This document shows, one piece after another, positions 1 to 7,973 of a DNA stretch of 33,730 nt (its first letter is position 1; each line of letters begins with the position of its first letter). Source of the stretch: a virus; IMG/VR virus record IMGVR_UViG_3300025383_000066, positions 1 to 33,730 of that record; one strand, given 5' to 3'. Made by a program: the position numbers and the translations under genes. The notes beneath the pieces are model-generated. The model was not told the DNA's origin, made no database searches, and saw only the letters and a list, made by a program, of their open reading frames with translations.

Positions 1-87
1 CATAGAGTCAAACTTTTTCTCATAATCTTCTACTTTTTGCCAAAGTACGCCATACTTGACAAGGTCAATTGGTGATTCTGTGCTCAT
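1..87 (-). CDS. XhlA-like coiled-coil/membrane protein, partial copy (C-terminus off the window edge)
   Basis: The first 29 codons of a gene that runs off the left edge. The peptide is identical to the start of the complete 78-aa gene at 32799-33035 (MSTESPIDLVKYG...FDSM), although the DNA differs at five third-codon positions. The start codon overlaps the stop of the upstream ejection-protein gene as ATGA, the same geometry as in the other copy. In the complete copy the rest of the protein is a short coiled coil and one membrane span, as in XhlA-type lysis accessory proteins. This is a strain allele or duplicate of that gene; only the edge cuts it. Confidence 0.8.
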   Translation of the reverse strand, partial: MSTESPIDLVKYGVLWQKVEDYEKKFDSM

Positions 88-91
88 GGTT
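1..91. repeat. Diverged direct repeat of 32949-33039 (window-end redundancy)
   Basis: Positions 1-91 match 32949-33039 in the same orientation with five substitutions and no gaps by eye. The match stops abruptly three bases into the upstream gene's last codons (shared ...CATGGTT, then different sequence). All five differences are synonymous in the XhlA-like reading frame. An identical terminal overlap would mean simple circularity; the divergence means two alleles or two copies. Confidence 0.85.
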
Positions 92-2333
92 TCAATAGGT
101 CTTTAATTGGAATAAATCTGCTTTGAGCATTTTCAAAGGCTTGTTTTTCTGCTTGAGCCTGAGTTTCAATAGTTTTCTTAGCTGTTCTTTTTTCAAGATA
201 ATGGCTTGTTGCAAGAGCAGGCAATCCCATTCCATGACCAGCAGTTACTGTTTCAGCAACCACTGGCAATCCTTTATTAACAATAAATTCACCTACTTTT
301 TGCCCAAGTTTCTTTTCTACATTCAATTTCTGAACCGCTGCACCAGGATAACCAGTATTGGTTTTGAAAATATGTACAGCATTATGATAATCTCTTATAT
401 TCTCCATTTCCTCTGGAGAAAATAATCTATTCATCACTTCTTTATTGTCATTCAAAAATGTAGTCAATTTTTCAGGTGTTTTGTCAGACATCTGATTTAA
501 AAAATGAGATTTAATTTCACCAATAGCTTTTTGGGCTTTAGGTTGCAATTCATCAGGCATACTTTTTAAAGTATCAATTACATGAGTAAATTGATCCACA
601 GGCATGCTAGTAATGTTTTGAGGTATTTTCTCAATTTGTACTTTTCTATTTATGCCATTTGGTCCACTAGATTCCAATATATTAGATATTCCTTTTGGAT
701 TATCTAATGTATTTTTTCTTAGTTCAACCAATGCTCTAGCATCTTTATAAAGTGGTGTATCTCCACCAATAGTGTCTAATACATCAGCATCAACAGCTTC
801 TTTTAATGCCCTATGAATACCAGCATTTCCTGGTGACCAAACATTTTTACCATTTAGCCATTTTCTAAATTGTTCAGAAATATGAGCATTAGTAGGCAAT
901 AAATTACCATCTTCATCAAGCATTTTAAGTTCTTGAAGTTTTGCTTTTGATGCTTCAGCTAATTTTGAATTTTCACCTAATGGCAATAATGTTGGATCAT
1001 TTAATACTTGATTTATATGGCTAGTAAAAACAGGAACAGATTTTCCTTGTTCATCTCTAGCATTGTAAATCTCACTTGTCTTTTTATCAAAATAGTTTTC
1101 TAAATCTTTTAGAGGTTGAATAATAGTATTTCCTCTTTTATATATTGAAGATTCATCAAGACCTAATGTTCCACCAGTATCTTTAACTAATTTTTGTTGA
1201 TAAGCATTAATTCTATTTTGCTCATCAGCAAATCTTTCAGACAAGTAGTTACCTAGAGCTGTATCAGTTTTAGATGTCTGGTAATTTGTGGCTCTTTCTT
1301 TTCCTTTACCTTCAATAGCAGATAAATCAGCCTGATGATCTTCACCCAATACTTTTTGAGCTGTTTTAGCTCTAGCATATTGCTCATCCAATGGCAGACC
1401 AGCCTCACCATAATGAACTTCTTTAAACTCTGCCTCTGGAGTTGTAGGTTTGGCAGTCCCCAAATCTTGTACAACTGCTGGAGCATTATCTTCTTGTACA
1501 ACTTGTTGAGTTGTTTCTGCACCAGTTGGATTAGCTTTTTTCTGTTGAAAATCTTGCTCTAATTGTTGAAGATTTTGAGTAATTTCAGGAACTTGTTTTT
1601 GCTCTAATTGCTTTTGAAGTTCAATTCTGACTTTAGGTACTTTTTGACCTATAGCACCAGATATTAGTTTAGCCTCCTCAACAATAGGCTTTGTTACTGC
1701 TTTAGCAACAGGCTTTAATTCTGCTCCAGCTTCAGGAACAGCAAAACTTGCTGTAGTAAGCATAGCTCTAACATCTTGAACAGGCAAACCAGTTTTTTGA
1801 GCAATAAAATCTGCTCCTTTATTGCCATATTCACCAATTACTTGTGTAATTTTGTTAGATAATTCTTGCTTATATGCAGGATCTTCTGTAACACCAAAAA
1901 ACTTACCAACTGGCTTTTCAAACAAAGAACTAACTTTTTGACTTAATTCTTCAGCTTTTTGAGGAGGCATTTGATTAATTTTTGCCCCAACATATGCCAT
2001 ATTTCCTAAAACTGTAGGAACAGGAGAATAAGCAACATCAGCAAGAGATGCCAAGCCTTTGCCTACATCACTTAAAAATCCTGTAACTCTGCCCTTTGGC
2101 TCTGCAGGAGGAGGCTCAGAATAAACATCTAAAACAGCCTTGTGCAAATCAACTGGATGATATATTTCTGGAGTAGAACTAGCTTGGGTTATAGCATCAG
2201 CCATTGGCTGTGTAGGATTAAAAGTAGTCATGCTACTTTTCTTTGGTGCAATTATGTCTTGTGAAGTCTTAGGTTTTTTCCCATAAACCTCATCAACTGC
2301 ATTGTTCATCTCATCTAAACTTAGAATAGCCAT
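84..2333 (-). CDS. P22 gp16-like internal virion/DNA ejection protein
   Basis: A 749-aa protein, last of three consecutive large genes after the tail-completion genes, the slot of P22 gp16 (609 aa), which is packaged in the capsid and injected with the DNA. No catalytic motif is seen. The N-terminal 100 residues contain two similar short segments around DEMNNAVDEVYGKKP and HPVDLHKAVLDVYSEPP. Residues about 230-290 are Gln/Glu/Lys rich and probably helical. A hydrophobic stretch lies near the C-terminus (GLPVVAETVTAGHGMGLPAL). The start overlaps the upstream stop (TAATG) and the stop overlaps the next start (ATGA), so translation is probably coupled. It holds only about one CpG in 2.25 kb. A diverged relative of its C-terminal half lies at 33032-33730. 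Role inferred from position and size, not from sequence identity. Confidence 0.65.
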   Translation of the reverse strand: MAILSLDEMNNAVDEVYGKKPKTSQDIIAPKKSSMTTFNPTQPMADAITQASSTPEIYHPVDLHKAVLDVYSEPPPAEPKGRVTGFLSDVGKGLASLADVAYSPVPTVLGNMAYVGAKINQMPPQKAEELSQKVSSLFEKPVGKFFGVTEDPAYKQELSNKITQVIGEYGNKGADFIAQKTGLPVQDVRAMLTTASFAVPEAGAELKPVAKAVTKPIVEEAKLISGAIGQKVPKVRIELQKQLEQKQVPEITQNLQQLEQDFQQKKANPTGAETTQQVVQEDNAPAVVQDLGTAKPTTPEAEFKEVHYGEAGLPLDEQYARAKTAQKVLGEDHQADLSAIEGKGKERATNYQTSKTDTALGNYLSERFADEQNRINAYQQKLVKDTGGTLGLDESSIYKRGNTIIQPLKDLENYFDKKTSEIYNARDEQGKSVPVFTSHINQVLNDPTLLPLGENSKLAEASKAKLQELKMLDEDGNLLPTNAHISEQFRKWLNGKNVWSPGNAGIHRALKEAVDADVLDTIGGDTPLYKDARALVELRKNTLDNPKGISNILESSGPNGINRKVQIEKIPQNITSMPVDQFTHVIDTLKSMPDELQPKAQKAIGEIKSHFLNQMSDKTPEKLTTFLNDNKEVMNRLFSPEEMENIRDYHNAVHIFKTNTGYPGAAVQKLNVEKKLGQKVGEFIVNKGLPVVAETVTAGHGMGLPALATSHYLEKRTAKKTIETQAQAEKQAFENAQSRFIPIKDLLKP

Positions 2334-3868
2334 TATTGACCACCAGTTACAAGTGAATAAATTTTGTTATATCTTGTGATTAAGTCAGCATAGCCCTTGG
2401 ATTCTGGACCACCCACTGCATCAATCACTTTTCTCAACTCTACTTTATCTTTATTTTTGATAGCATCATAATACTTGAGTGCATCAATATCAGCAACTGA
2501 AGACCATTTTTCTGTGTAATCTCTGCCTGCTAATGGATTGTTTCCTGCTTTTTTAATGGCATTATTCATTCCTATTCCATACAAATCTATTCCAGTTACT
2601 AATGCTCTATTAGTTCTAGCTGTAGCTTTAATTGCATCTGAAGTCCAATTAGTAGTCCCAATTTGCTCTTGAGCAATTGATCTACCTTGGTCTGTGCCTA
2701 GACCAGCTTGTTGTGCAAGATTGCCAGTCTGTAAAGCCATGTAATGACCAAGTTGTTGAAGATTGCTTGCCTCATCAGCTTTCCAAGGAATTGCTGAGTA
2801 CCCACCCCCAAGTTTTGCAATTGCTTGAGCACCCACACCAGTAATAGACTTATCAGCCAAATTAATAATTTGGTTATAGTTGTATGTGCTTTGTGCAACT
2901 GTTTTTCTTTGGTCAATAGTATCAAGTTGTCTTTGTCTTTCTAATTTAACTGTTTCAGGAGTCTCATAAGGAGCTAATCTATTTGGTGCATTAGATGGAG
3001 GTTGATTTACTTGAGGCTGTATTGCCCCTGGTTGCATATTTCCTTTTTGTACTCCACCAGGTTGAGTAATTTGATTTTGATTAACTCCAGCAGGAATAGT
3101 AACTTCACCAAGAATATTGCCTTGTGCATCCTTAACATAAGCAGTTGGATTATTGCTTGCATCAACTCTGCCTGTAGCTTCATATCTTTGACCATAACTT
3201 AATGGTGATGGACTTACAGTTAATCCTCCACCAACAGGAGTTCCTGGTCTTGTTTCAGCAAGATTAGGATTGCCAGTAGCAACTGGCTGAACAGTTCCAC
3301 CAAGATTCTGAAATTGGACATTAGGAAACTTAGATGCAAACTGCTCAGATGGTGATGCAGAACTTCCAGCAACTCTATTTCTTAGTTCCTCATATCTGTT
3401 GTAATCTTTTTTGGTTACTGCATCTTCTAACTGACCAAGCAAATTAGATGGATGTTTTGGCAAGCCTACAGCTTCAGTGCCTTTTCTGATAATATCTAAA
3501 GACCTAGTTAATGCTTTTTGATTTACTTCACCATTTTTATCTACATAATCATCAATTGGAGGCAAAGCATTAATCATTTTTCTTGCATAATCTTCACCAG
3601 AAACAAGATAATTTTGTTTTGCTTGTTGTGCTCCAGTCTGAGCAGTTTCTGTTCTGGCTTCAGCTTCTTTAACAGCTAATGGATTTAATTGTTGTGCTTG
3701 CTCAATAGCCATTTGAGCTTGTTTGAGCTGTAATGGATTTAATTGTTGATTTTGTTGATAGTATTGGATGCCATTGGCAGCATTAACCATCTGTGCAATT
3801 GAATTACCCTGCACAGGATTTGTTTGAATAGGAGTTGGTGTTGCTATTTGAAAAGATTGAATACCCAT
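2333..3868 (-). CDS. P22 gp20-like internal virion/DNA ejection protein
   Basis: A 511-aa protein in the gp20 slot (P22 gp20 is 471 aa), between the gp7-like and gp16-like genes. The first 90 residues are Gln/Asn/Ala rich with a long helical look (QQNQQLNPLQLKQAQMAI and similar). The middle (about 180-310) is Pro/Gly/Gln rich and probably disordered. The C-terminal 200 residues look like a compact helical domain. Such proteins form part of the conduit through which DNA leaves the virion. A good ribosome site (TTAAGGA) precedes the ATG at 3868. Assignment rests on gene order and composition. Confidence 0.6.
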   Translation of the reverse strand: MGIQSFQIATPTPIQTNPVQGNSIAQMVNAANGIQYYQQNQQLNPLQLKQAQMAIEQAQQLNPLAVKEAEARTETAQTGAQQAKQNYLVSGEDYARKMINALPPIDDYVDKNGEVNQKALTRSLDIIRKGTEAVGLPKHPSNLLGQLEDAVTKKDYNRYEELRNRVAGSSASPSEQFASKFPNVQFQNLGGTVQPVATGNPNLAETRPGTPVGGGLTVSPSPLSYGQRYEATGRVDASNNPTAYVKDAQGNILGEVTIPAGVNQNQITQPGGVQKGNMQPGAIQPQVNQPPSNAPNRLAPYETPETVKLERQRQLDTIDQRKTVAQSTYNYNQIINLADKSITGVGAQAIAKLGGGYSAIPWKADEASNLQQLGHYMALQTGNLAQQAGLGTDQGRSIAQEQIGTTNWTSDAIKATARTNRALVTGIDLYGIGMNNAIKKAGNNPLAGRDYTEKWSSVADIDALKYYDAIKNKDKVELRKVIDAVGGPESKGYADLITRYNKIYSLVTGGQ

Positions 3869-3876
3869 ATTTATCC

Positions 3877-4647
3877 TTAATAATTTGGGTTATATGGCTG
3901 TGGTGCTGTTACTTGATAACTTGGGGCTTGATAAGGAGTTTGGAATCCTGTCATGTTAGCAGGAGTGACAGAACTAGCTCCAGCCTGGTTAGCAGGATTT
4001 AACAAAGATGCCAAAGTCAAATTAGAACCTACACTACCAAGACCTCCAGCCAAGGCACTAGCACTTCCTACTGTGCCTGCTGCTTGTGCATTAGCTGCAC
4101 CCACACCCAAATTAGATATATTTGTGGCATTTCCAGTAGAAAGATTAGAAAGGTTAGCCAGGCTTTGTTGACCTATGCCTGCAATGCCTGCTAATTTGTT
4201 ATAAATATTAGTTTGCTGTGCTTGATAATTATTGAAAGCCTGCTGATATGCATTAGATGCATAATCCTCTGCAAATTTAGTTCCTGCTGTATTTATATTA
4301 GAACCACCACCTCCAGCATTTAAAGCCTGGTTTTGAGCACCCAAACCTTGTTGGAGCATAAATTGGTAATTAGGAGCAAGATTACTTTGAAGTTGAGCAG
4401 GACCAAAACTTTGTGTCAAACTAGGTAGTTGTGACTGTAATTGAGCTAAACCTTGTGCTCCTGCTTGAGTATATGGAGTAAATTGAGGAGATAAATTCTG
4501 ATAGTTTTGTTGCAACTGTTGTTGCCCTGCTAATGAAGCATTTGCCTGTGTTTGTGCCGCGCTTTGTGCCGCGTTTGCTTGATTCATAGACCCTATAAGT
4601 CCCAATCCTCCTGCAATTGCTAATCCTGGTCCAATTCCTATAGGCAT
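3877..4647 (-). CDS. P22 gp7-like ejection protein (small, Ala/Gln/Gly/Asn-rich)
   Basis: A 256-aa protein close in size to P22 gp7 (229 aa) and first of the three ejection-protein genes. The N-terminus is a hydrophobic glycine-rich segment (GIGPGLAIAGGLGLIGS, about residues 3-19) followed by an Ala/Gln-rich helical region; the rest is low-complexity Asn/Gln/Gly/Ala with Pro/Tyr/Gln repeats at the C-terminus. That profile, a membrane-active N-terminus plus a flexible body, is typical of small phage DNA-transfer proteins. It is separated from the next gene by 8 bases. Confidence 0.6.
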   Translation of the reverse strand: MPIGIGPGLAIAGGLGLIGSMNQANAAQSAAQTQANASLAGQQQLQQNYQNLSPQFTPYTQAGAQGLAQLQSQLPSLTQSFGPAQLQSNLAPNYQFMLQQGLGAQNQALNAGGGGSNINTAGTKFAEDYASNAYQQAFNNYQAQQTNIYNKLAGIAGIGQQSLANLSNLSTGNATNISNLGVGAANAQAAGTVGSASALAGGLGSVGSNLTLASLLNPANQAGASSVTPANMTGFQTPYQAPSYQVTAPQPYNPNY

Positions 4648-4649
4648 TT

Positions 4650-5000
4650 TTATCCCCTTTGAATTAAAACTTCATCCACTTTGGATGGGTCTTTTTCATC
4701 TGTTGCATGAATACAAAACCATACACAATCCTCCAAGGACTGAATAGAATGGTTTATCCCTGATTTTATTTCAAAACAGTAAGGAGCACTATACATTTCT
4801 TCTGTATTGTCAGTCCTTACTATCACTTTTCCCTTAGCCAAAAGGCTCAAATGGCTGTATTTGTGAGCATGTTGGACAATTACATGGTCTTTTGGCAAAA
4901 CAAATTGCTTGGCATACAAACCATCAGAAAAATGATGAACAATTTGAGGATCAAACTCCATCAAACCTTCATTGGCTTTCAAAATATCAGCTAAATTCAA
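4650..5000 (-). CDS. Cupin-fold protein
   Basis: A 116-aa protein with a single small beta-barrel pattern: HVIVQHAHKYSHLSLLAKG supplies closely spaced histidines of cupin motif 1, and GINHSIQSLEDCVWFCIHAT resembles motif 2. This suggests a metal-binding cupin, although an enzymatic role cannot be read from the sequence. Small cupins are often found among tail genes of podoviruses of aquatic bacteria, where they may be structural or sugar-related. The ATG overlaps the stop of the 81-aa gene upstream by four bases, so it belongs to the virion operon. Confidence 0.6.
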   Translation of the reverse strand: MNLADILKANEGLMEFDPQIVHHFSDGLYAKQFVLPKDHVIVQHAHKYSHLSLLAKGKVIVRTDNTEEMYSAPYCFEIKSGINHSIQSLEDCVWFCIHATDEKDPSKVDEVLIQRG

Positions 5001-5242
5001 AATGTACCCCCTGAAATACCACCTAAAGCAGTCAAAGTGCCTTTTACTATCTCATTTCCATCAATTACTGAGTTTCCAGTAATTTCTTGACTACCTTGAA
5101 TTGTCTGTTGTCCAGTCTTCATACTAACAAAATTAGGACTTTGCAACCAAAGTAGCCAAGGCAAAGCAGGCTGACCAGATGATTGATCTAGAAATGGAAC
5201 TCTCGGCCAGAGTATATTTCCACTAGAGCTTGAAGTAGCCAT
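4997..5242 (-). CDS. Hypothetical virion-operon protein (81 aa)
   Basis: Not recognised as a named family. It is Ser/Gly/Pro rich, with a Trp/Pro/Leu-rich centre (PALPWLLWLQSPNF) and a C-terminus of short turn-rich repeats (TIQGSQEITGNSVIDGNEI) that looks like a small beta-structure. It follows the gp10-like gene directly, the slot where P22 has the tail needle gp26, but it is far shorter than a needle. Start and stop overlap both neighbours (TAATG and ATG within the previous gene), so expression is coupled to the tail genes. Confidence 0.65.
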   Translation of the reverse strand: MATSSSSGNILWPRVPFLDQSSGQPALPWLLWLQSPNFVSMKTGQQTIQGSQEITGNSVIDGNEIVKGTLTALGGISGGTF

Positions 5243-6711
5243 TAGTTTTCACCTTCCTCAGCTTTCAAATTAGCAGAAACAATCACAGCTTTTACTGGAT
5301 CACTAATACTAACTTCATAGATTCTGTCCCTAGCAGTACCTAGTCTTCTCCAAATTGCTCTGTTTCTGTACTTTCCTACAGCTCCAATTGTGCACCAATG
5401 TTCATTGGAATAGGTAGAACCACCATCATTTGACCATCTAAGCATAGCTTGTGGATTTTGACCTTGACCATTTTCTAAACCAACTCCAGGCTGAAACTGT
5501 ATCTGCAATTCAGCAAAATACTGCCTCTGCAAATCAGTGACCAGATGTGGACATCTTCTAAGCCTTCTAATGGTATTCCCTGCTTCTGTATATACAGCAT
5601 TGTCTAATTGGTAGATTTGACCATTTTGATAGTCTCCAACCAAATAAACATTATTAAATATTGCCCCACAATTTGACCTATGTCTATTGAATTGTTGACC
5701 ATCCCAAGAAAGCCATTTATGCCACATTTCTGTAGTTAAATCAAATACCCAGGTAATATTGATAGTTGGAAATGTGACTACATAAAACTCATGACCATCT
5801 AGCTGATAAGTATATGCAACTGCATCAGCTATGTATTGGTTCATTAAAGTCTGTTCTACAGCATGGGTACTGATTCTTTTAAAAGAATAGCCTTGCATGA
5901 CTCCAATAATATTCTGACCTCTGTAGTCTTGGCTAACAAAAGCAAATTGTTCACCAAATCTAGCAACTGAAAAAGGTGCTGCAATACCATGCTGTACAGA
6001 TGTTCCTGTAACCCTTTGAAATGGAAAACTAATAATGCCAGGTATTACATTTCCAACATCTGTCCACATTTCAGCAGTAAATTCACCAAGCAAAAATACT
6101 TGCCTATGATCTACTATAAGTGAAACAAGTGGATCAGGAGCACCATCTTTAGAGCCATAATAAGCATTAGATGATGTGACTAGACCTAGATCAGTGGCAG
6201 CCCAATTTTGTGTACCAGGCTGGTTATAAATAATGTAGTTATCCACAACATCACAGACATTTGCACCCTGCCAAGGACCATCTGTGCTAGGCAAAGTATT
6301 AAATGAATTTTTGCTTGCAACCCAATAATATCTATTAACACCATCAACAATATAAGCATTTAAACCTGTATTGCTCATAATATTGTCTGTGATTGATACT
6401 TGACCTGAGCTAGTTGATAAAGTACCTATTTTGGTAGAAATATATCCATTTGAATAAATAACTGAATAAACAATTGCACCAACAACAATAATTAAATATT
6501 TACCACCAGAGAGTGTTCTCATTCCTCTAACTTGGGCATTATTTAGCTGAAGTATTGAAGTTAGTCCTGGAGTTGGGTATAAAGCAACTACACCTCTACT
6601 TCCAGGAGGCTTTAAAGGATCAATCTCAGGGTAGAAATTGATGCACTCTTGGGCTTCCTGGTAAATGGAGGCCGCTTCATAGCTAGGTCCAACAAAGCCA
6701 AAATCAGCCAT
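5242..6711 (-). CDS. P22 gp10-like tail hub / packaged-DNA stabilisation protein
   Basis: A 489-aa protein (P22 gp10 is 472 aa) that begins with the family hallmark GPSYEAASIYQEAQECINFYPE followed by GSRGVVALYPTPGL. In P22, gp10 binds below the gp4 ring and plugs the portal after packaging. The body is beta-rich with repeated short strands, as expected for a tail-hub propeller. It lies directly after the gp4-like gene (with a small membrane protein between) and before the ejection proteins, the conserved order. Its start lies within the 3' end of the 90-aa gene. Confidence 0.85.
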   Translation of the reverse strand: MADFGFVGPSYEAASIYQEAQECINFYPEIDPLKPPGSRGVVALYPTPGLTSILQLNNAQVRGMRTLSGGKYLIIVVGAIVYSVIYSNGYISTKIGTLSTSSGQVSITDNIMSNTGLNAYIVDGVNRYYWVASKNSFNTLPSTDGPWQGANVCDVVDNYIIYNQPGTQNWAATDLGLVTSSNAYYGSKDGAPDPLVSLIVDHRQVFLLGEFTAEMWTDVGNVIPGIISFPFQRVTGTSVQHGIAAPFSVARFGEQFAFVSQDYRGQNIIGVMQGYSFKRISTHAVEQTLMNQYIADAVAYTYQLDGHEFYVVTFPTINITWVFDLTTEMWHKWLSWDGQQFNRHRSNCGAIFNNVYLVGDYQNGQIYQLDNAVYTEAGNTIRRLRRCPHLVTDLQRQYFAELQIQFQPGVGLENGQGQNPQAMLRWSNDGGSTYSNEHWCTIGAVGKYRNRAIWRRLGTARDRIYEVSISDPVKAVIVSANLKAEEGEN

Positions 6712-6976
6712 TTTTTAGTACTTTAAAGTTGTTCCAAATAATCTCAGCATAAGCAATATCTAATATTGCTAATAACCAATCTTGAGTGACAAAATAATAA
6801 ATAACTGCACAAATCATAATTTTGGCAATCACTAATCCTGCTTTTAATCCAACTTCAGAAAACAACCAAGCCATAATTGGATTAGCTTCATGTCCAACAT
6901 TTGTGGACAAGGCTTTCCAAGTTGTATAAATATCAGCACATTGGAGCAAACAAAAAATAATAAATAAATAAATCAT
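6704..6976 (-). CDS. Small integral membrane protein (90 aa) inside the tail module
   Basis: Translation is best started at 6976 (MIYLFIIF...), which has a strong ribosome site (AAGGGAAAG) and avoids overlap with the gp4-like gene; a longer reading frame to 7069 is less likely. The protein has about three hydrophobic segments: residues 1-14, about 45-65 (GLVIAKIMICAVIYYF) and 68-82. The layout, including NPIMAWLF near residue 35, resembles DUF5658-type membrane proteins of phages and bacteria. A membrane protein between two virion genes is out of place and may serve as a moron, for instance in exclusion or lysis timing; that is inference. Confidence 0.65.
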   Translation of the reverse strand: MIYLFIIFCLLQCADIYTTWKALSTNVGHEANPIMAWLFSEVGLKAGLVIAKIMICAVIYYFVTQDWLLAILDIAYAEIIWNNFKVLKNG

Positions 6977-6986
6977 ATCTTTCCCT

Positions 6987-7964
6987 TTATCTAAAGAAAC
7001 CGCCTGACAAAATCCACCCAGCATCCTTTTGTCTTCCAACCAAAAGTGAGTCTGCATAAGTTGAAACAATTGCTGGGTTCATGTTTGTCCTCTTGATTGT
7101 GGACTTGCTCTGGGCAGCATACTTCATAATCATGGAAATTTGAGTTTGGCTTGCTTTGCCATACATAGGCATTAGTCTTTCAGCCAAACACCATCTCAAA
7201 GCCATGTTGTAGCCTTGAGGCAGATTGATGTTATCAAATTGTGTGGTAAACCTTTGGAAAATTTGGTCTACAAAGATGTGCATTTCCCCTTGGCTGGGGT
7301 TCGGCCACACATAGATATTCCCCAAAGTCTCTGTTGGTTCATAGTAAATTGCCTTCGGCCACGGACCATTCAGAGTCTTCAATCCAATCATCTCATACTG
7401 CTCAATATTGAGCACAGAAACAGGATAATCTAATCCACCATTTGTAATGGGTTGACCATTGGAATAAGTATTAATCCTGACAAAACAAGAATTAAGCCTC
7501 AAAGGTCTTTGATAATATGAATTAATGGTTTCACTTGTTATAGGACTTGTATAAGTCTTATTTAGCAAATAAGTTCCTGCCTCATTTACATTGTTTCCTG
7601 CTCCTGTAAGCATTTGTACAATTGTTGTACCTGATGTAATGCCAGTTCCACTAAGAGTTTGACCAAGAGAAATACCACCAGACTGGATAGAAGTAATAGT
7701 AAGAACATTACCAGTAATACTTCCAGTAAAGATAGCACCAATTTGACCACCTGGACCAATGGTGTATTGAGTCTGCCCAGAAATAACAGGAAATATAATT
7801 TCATTTTTATAAAACACCATCATATCTTCATTAGACCATTGGTCTAACATATCTTGCAACATATCAAAAGCATCTTGAGACGCATCAGCAGTTGGAGTTT
7901 CGCCCGCTTCTAATGCGCCAATATCTTTTAATGCTCTGCTAACTATATCAAGTGGAGTAGTCAT
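6987..7964 (-). CDS. P22 gp4-like tail accessory (head-completion) protein
   Basis: A 325-aa protein with the gp4-type start TPLDIVSRALKDIGALEAGE and ASQDAFDMLQDMLDQWSNE, helices that contact the portal. P22 gp4 is 166 aa. The extra length here is an insertion of about 80 residues rich in Gly/Thr/Ile (about residues 85-150), probably a small beta-domain, before the conserved segment around YPVSVLNIEQYEMIGLK and the C-terminal helical part. gp4 proteins extend the portal and start tail assembly. It precedes the gp10-like gene as in P22. Confidence 0.8.
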   Translation of the reverse strand: MTTPLDIVSRALKDIGALEAGETPTADASQDAFDMLQDMLDQWSNEDMMVFYKNEIIFPVISGQTQYTIGPGGQIGAIFTGSITGNVLTITSIQSGGISLGQTLSGTGITSGTTIVQMLTGAGNNVNEAGTYLLNKTYTSPITSETINSYYQRPLRLNSCFVRINTYSNGQPITNGGLDYPVSVLNIEQYEMIGLKTLNGPWPKAIYYEPTETLGNIYVWPNPSQGEMHIFVDQIFQRFTTQFDNINLPQGYNMALRWCLAERLMPMYGKASQTQISMIMKYAAQSKSTIKRTNMNPAIVSTYADSLLVGRQKDAGWILSGGFFR

Positions 7965-7973
7965 TTTTAATCT

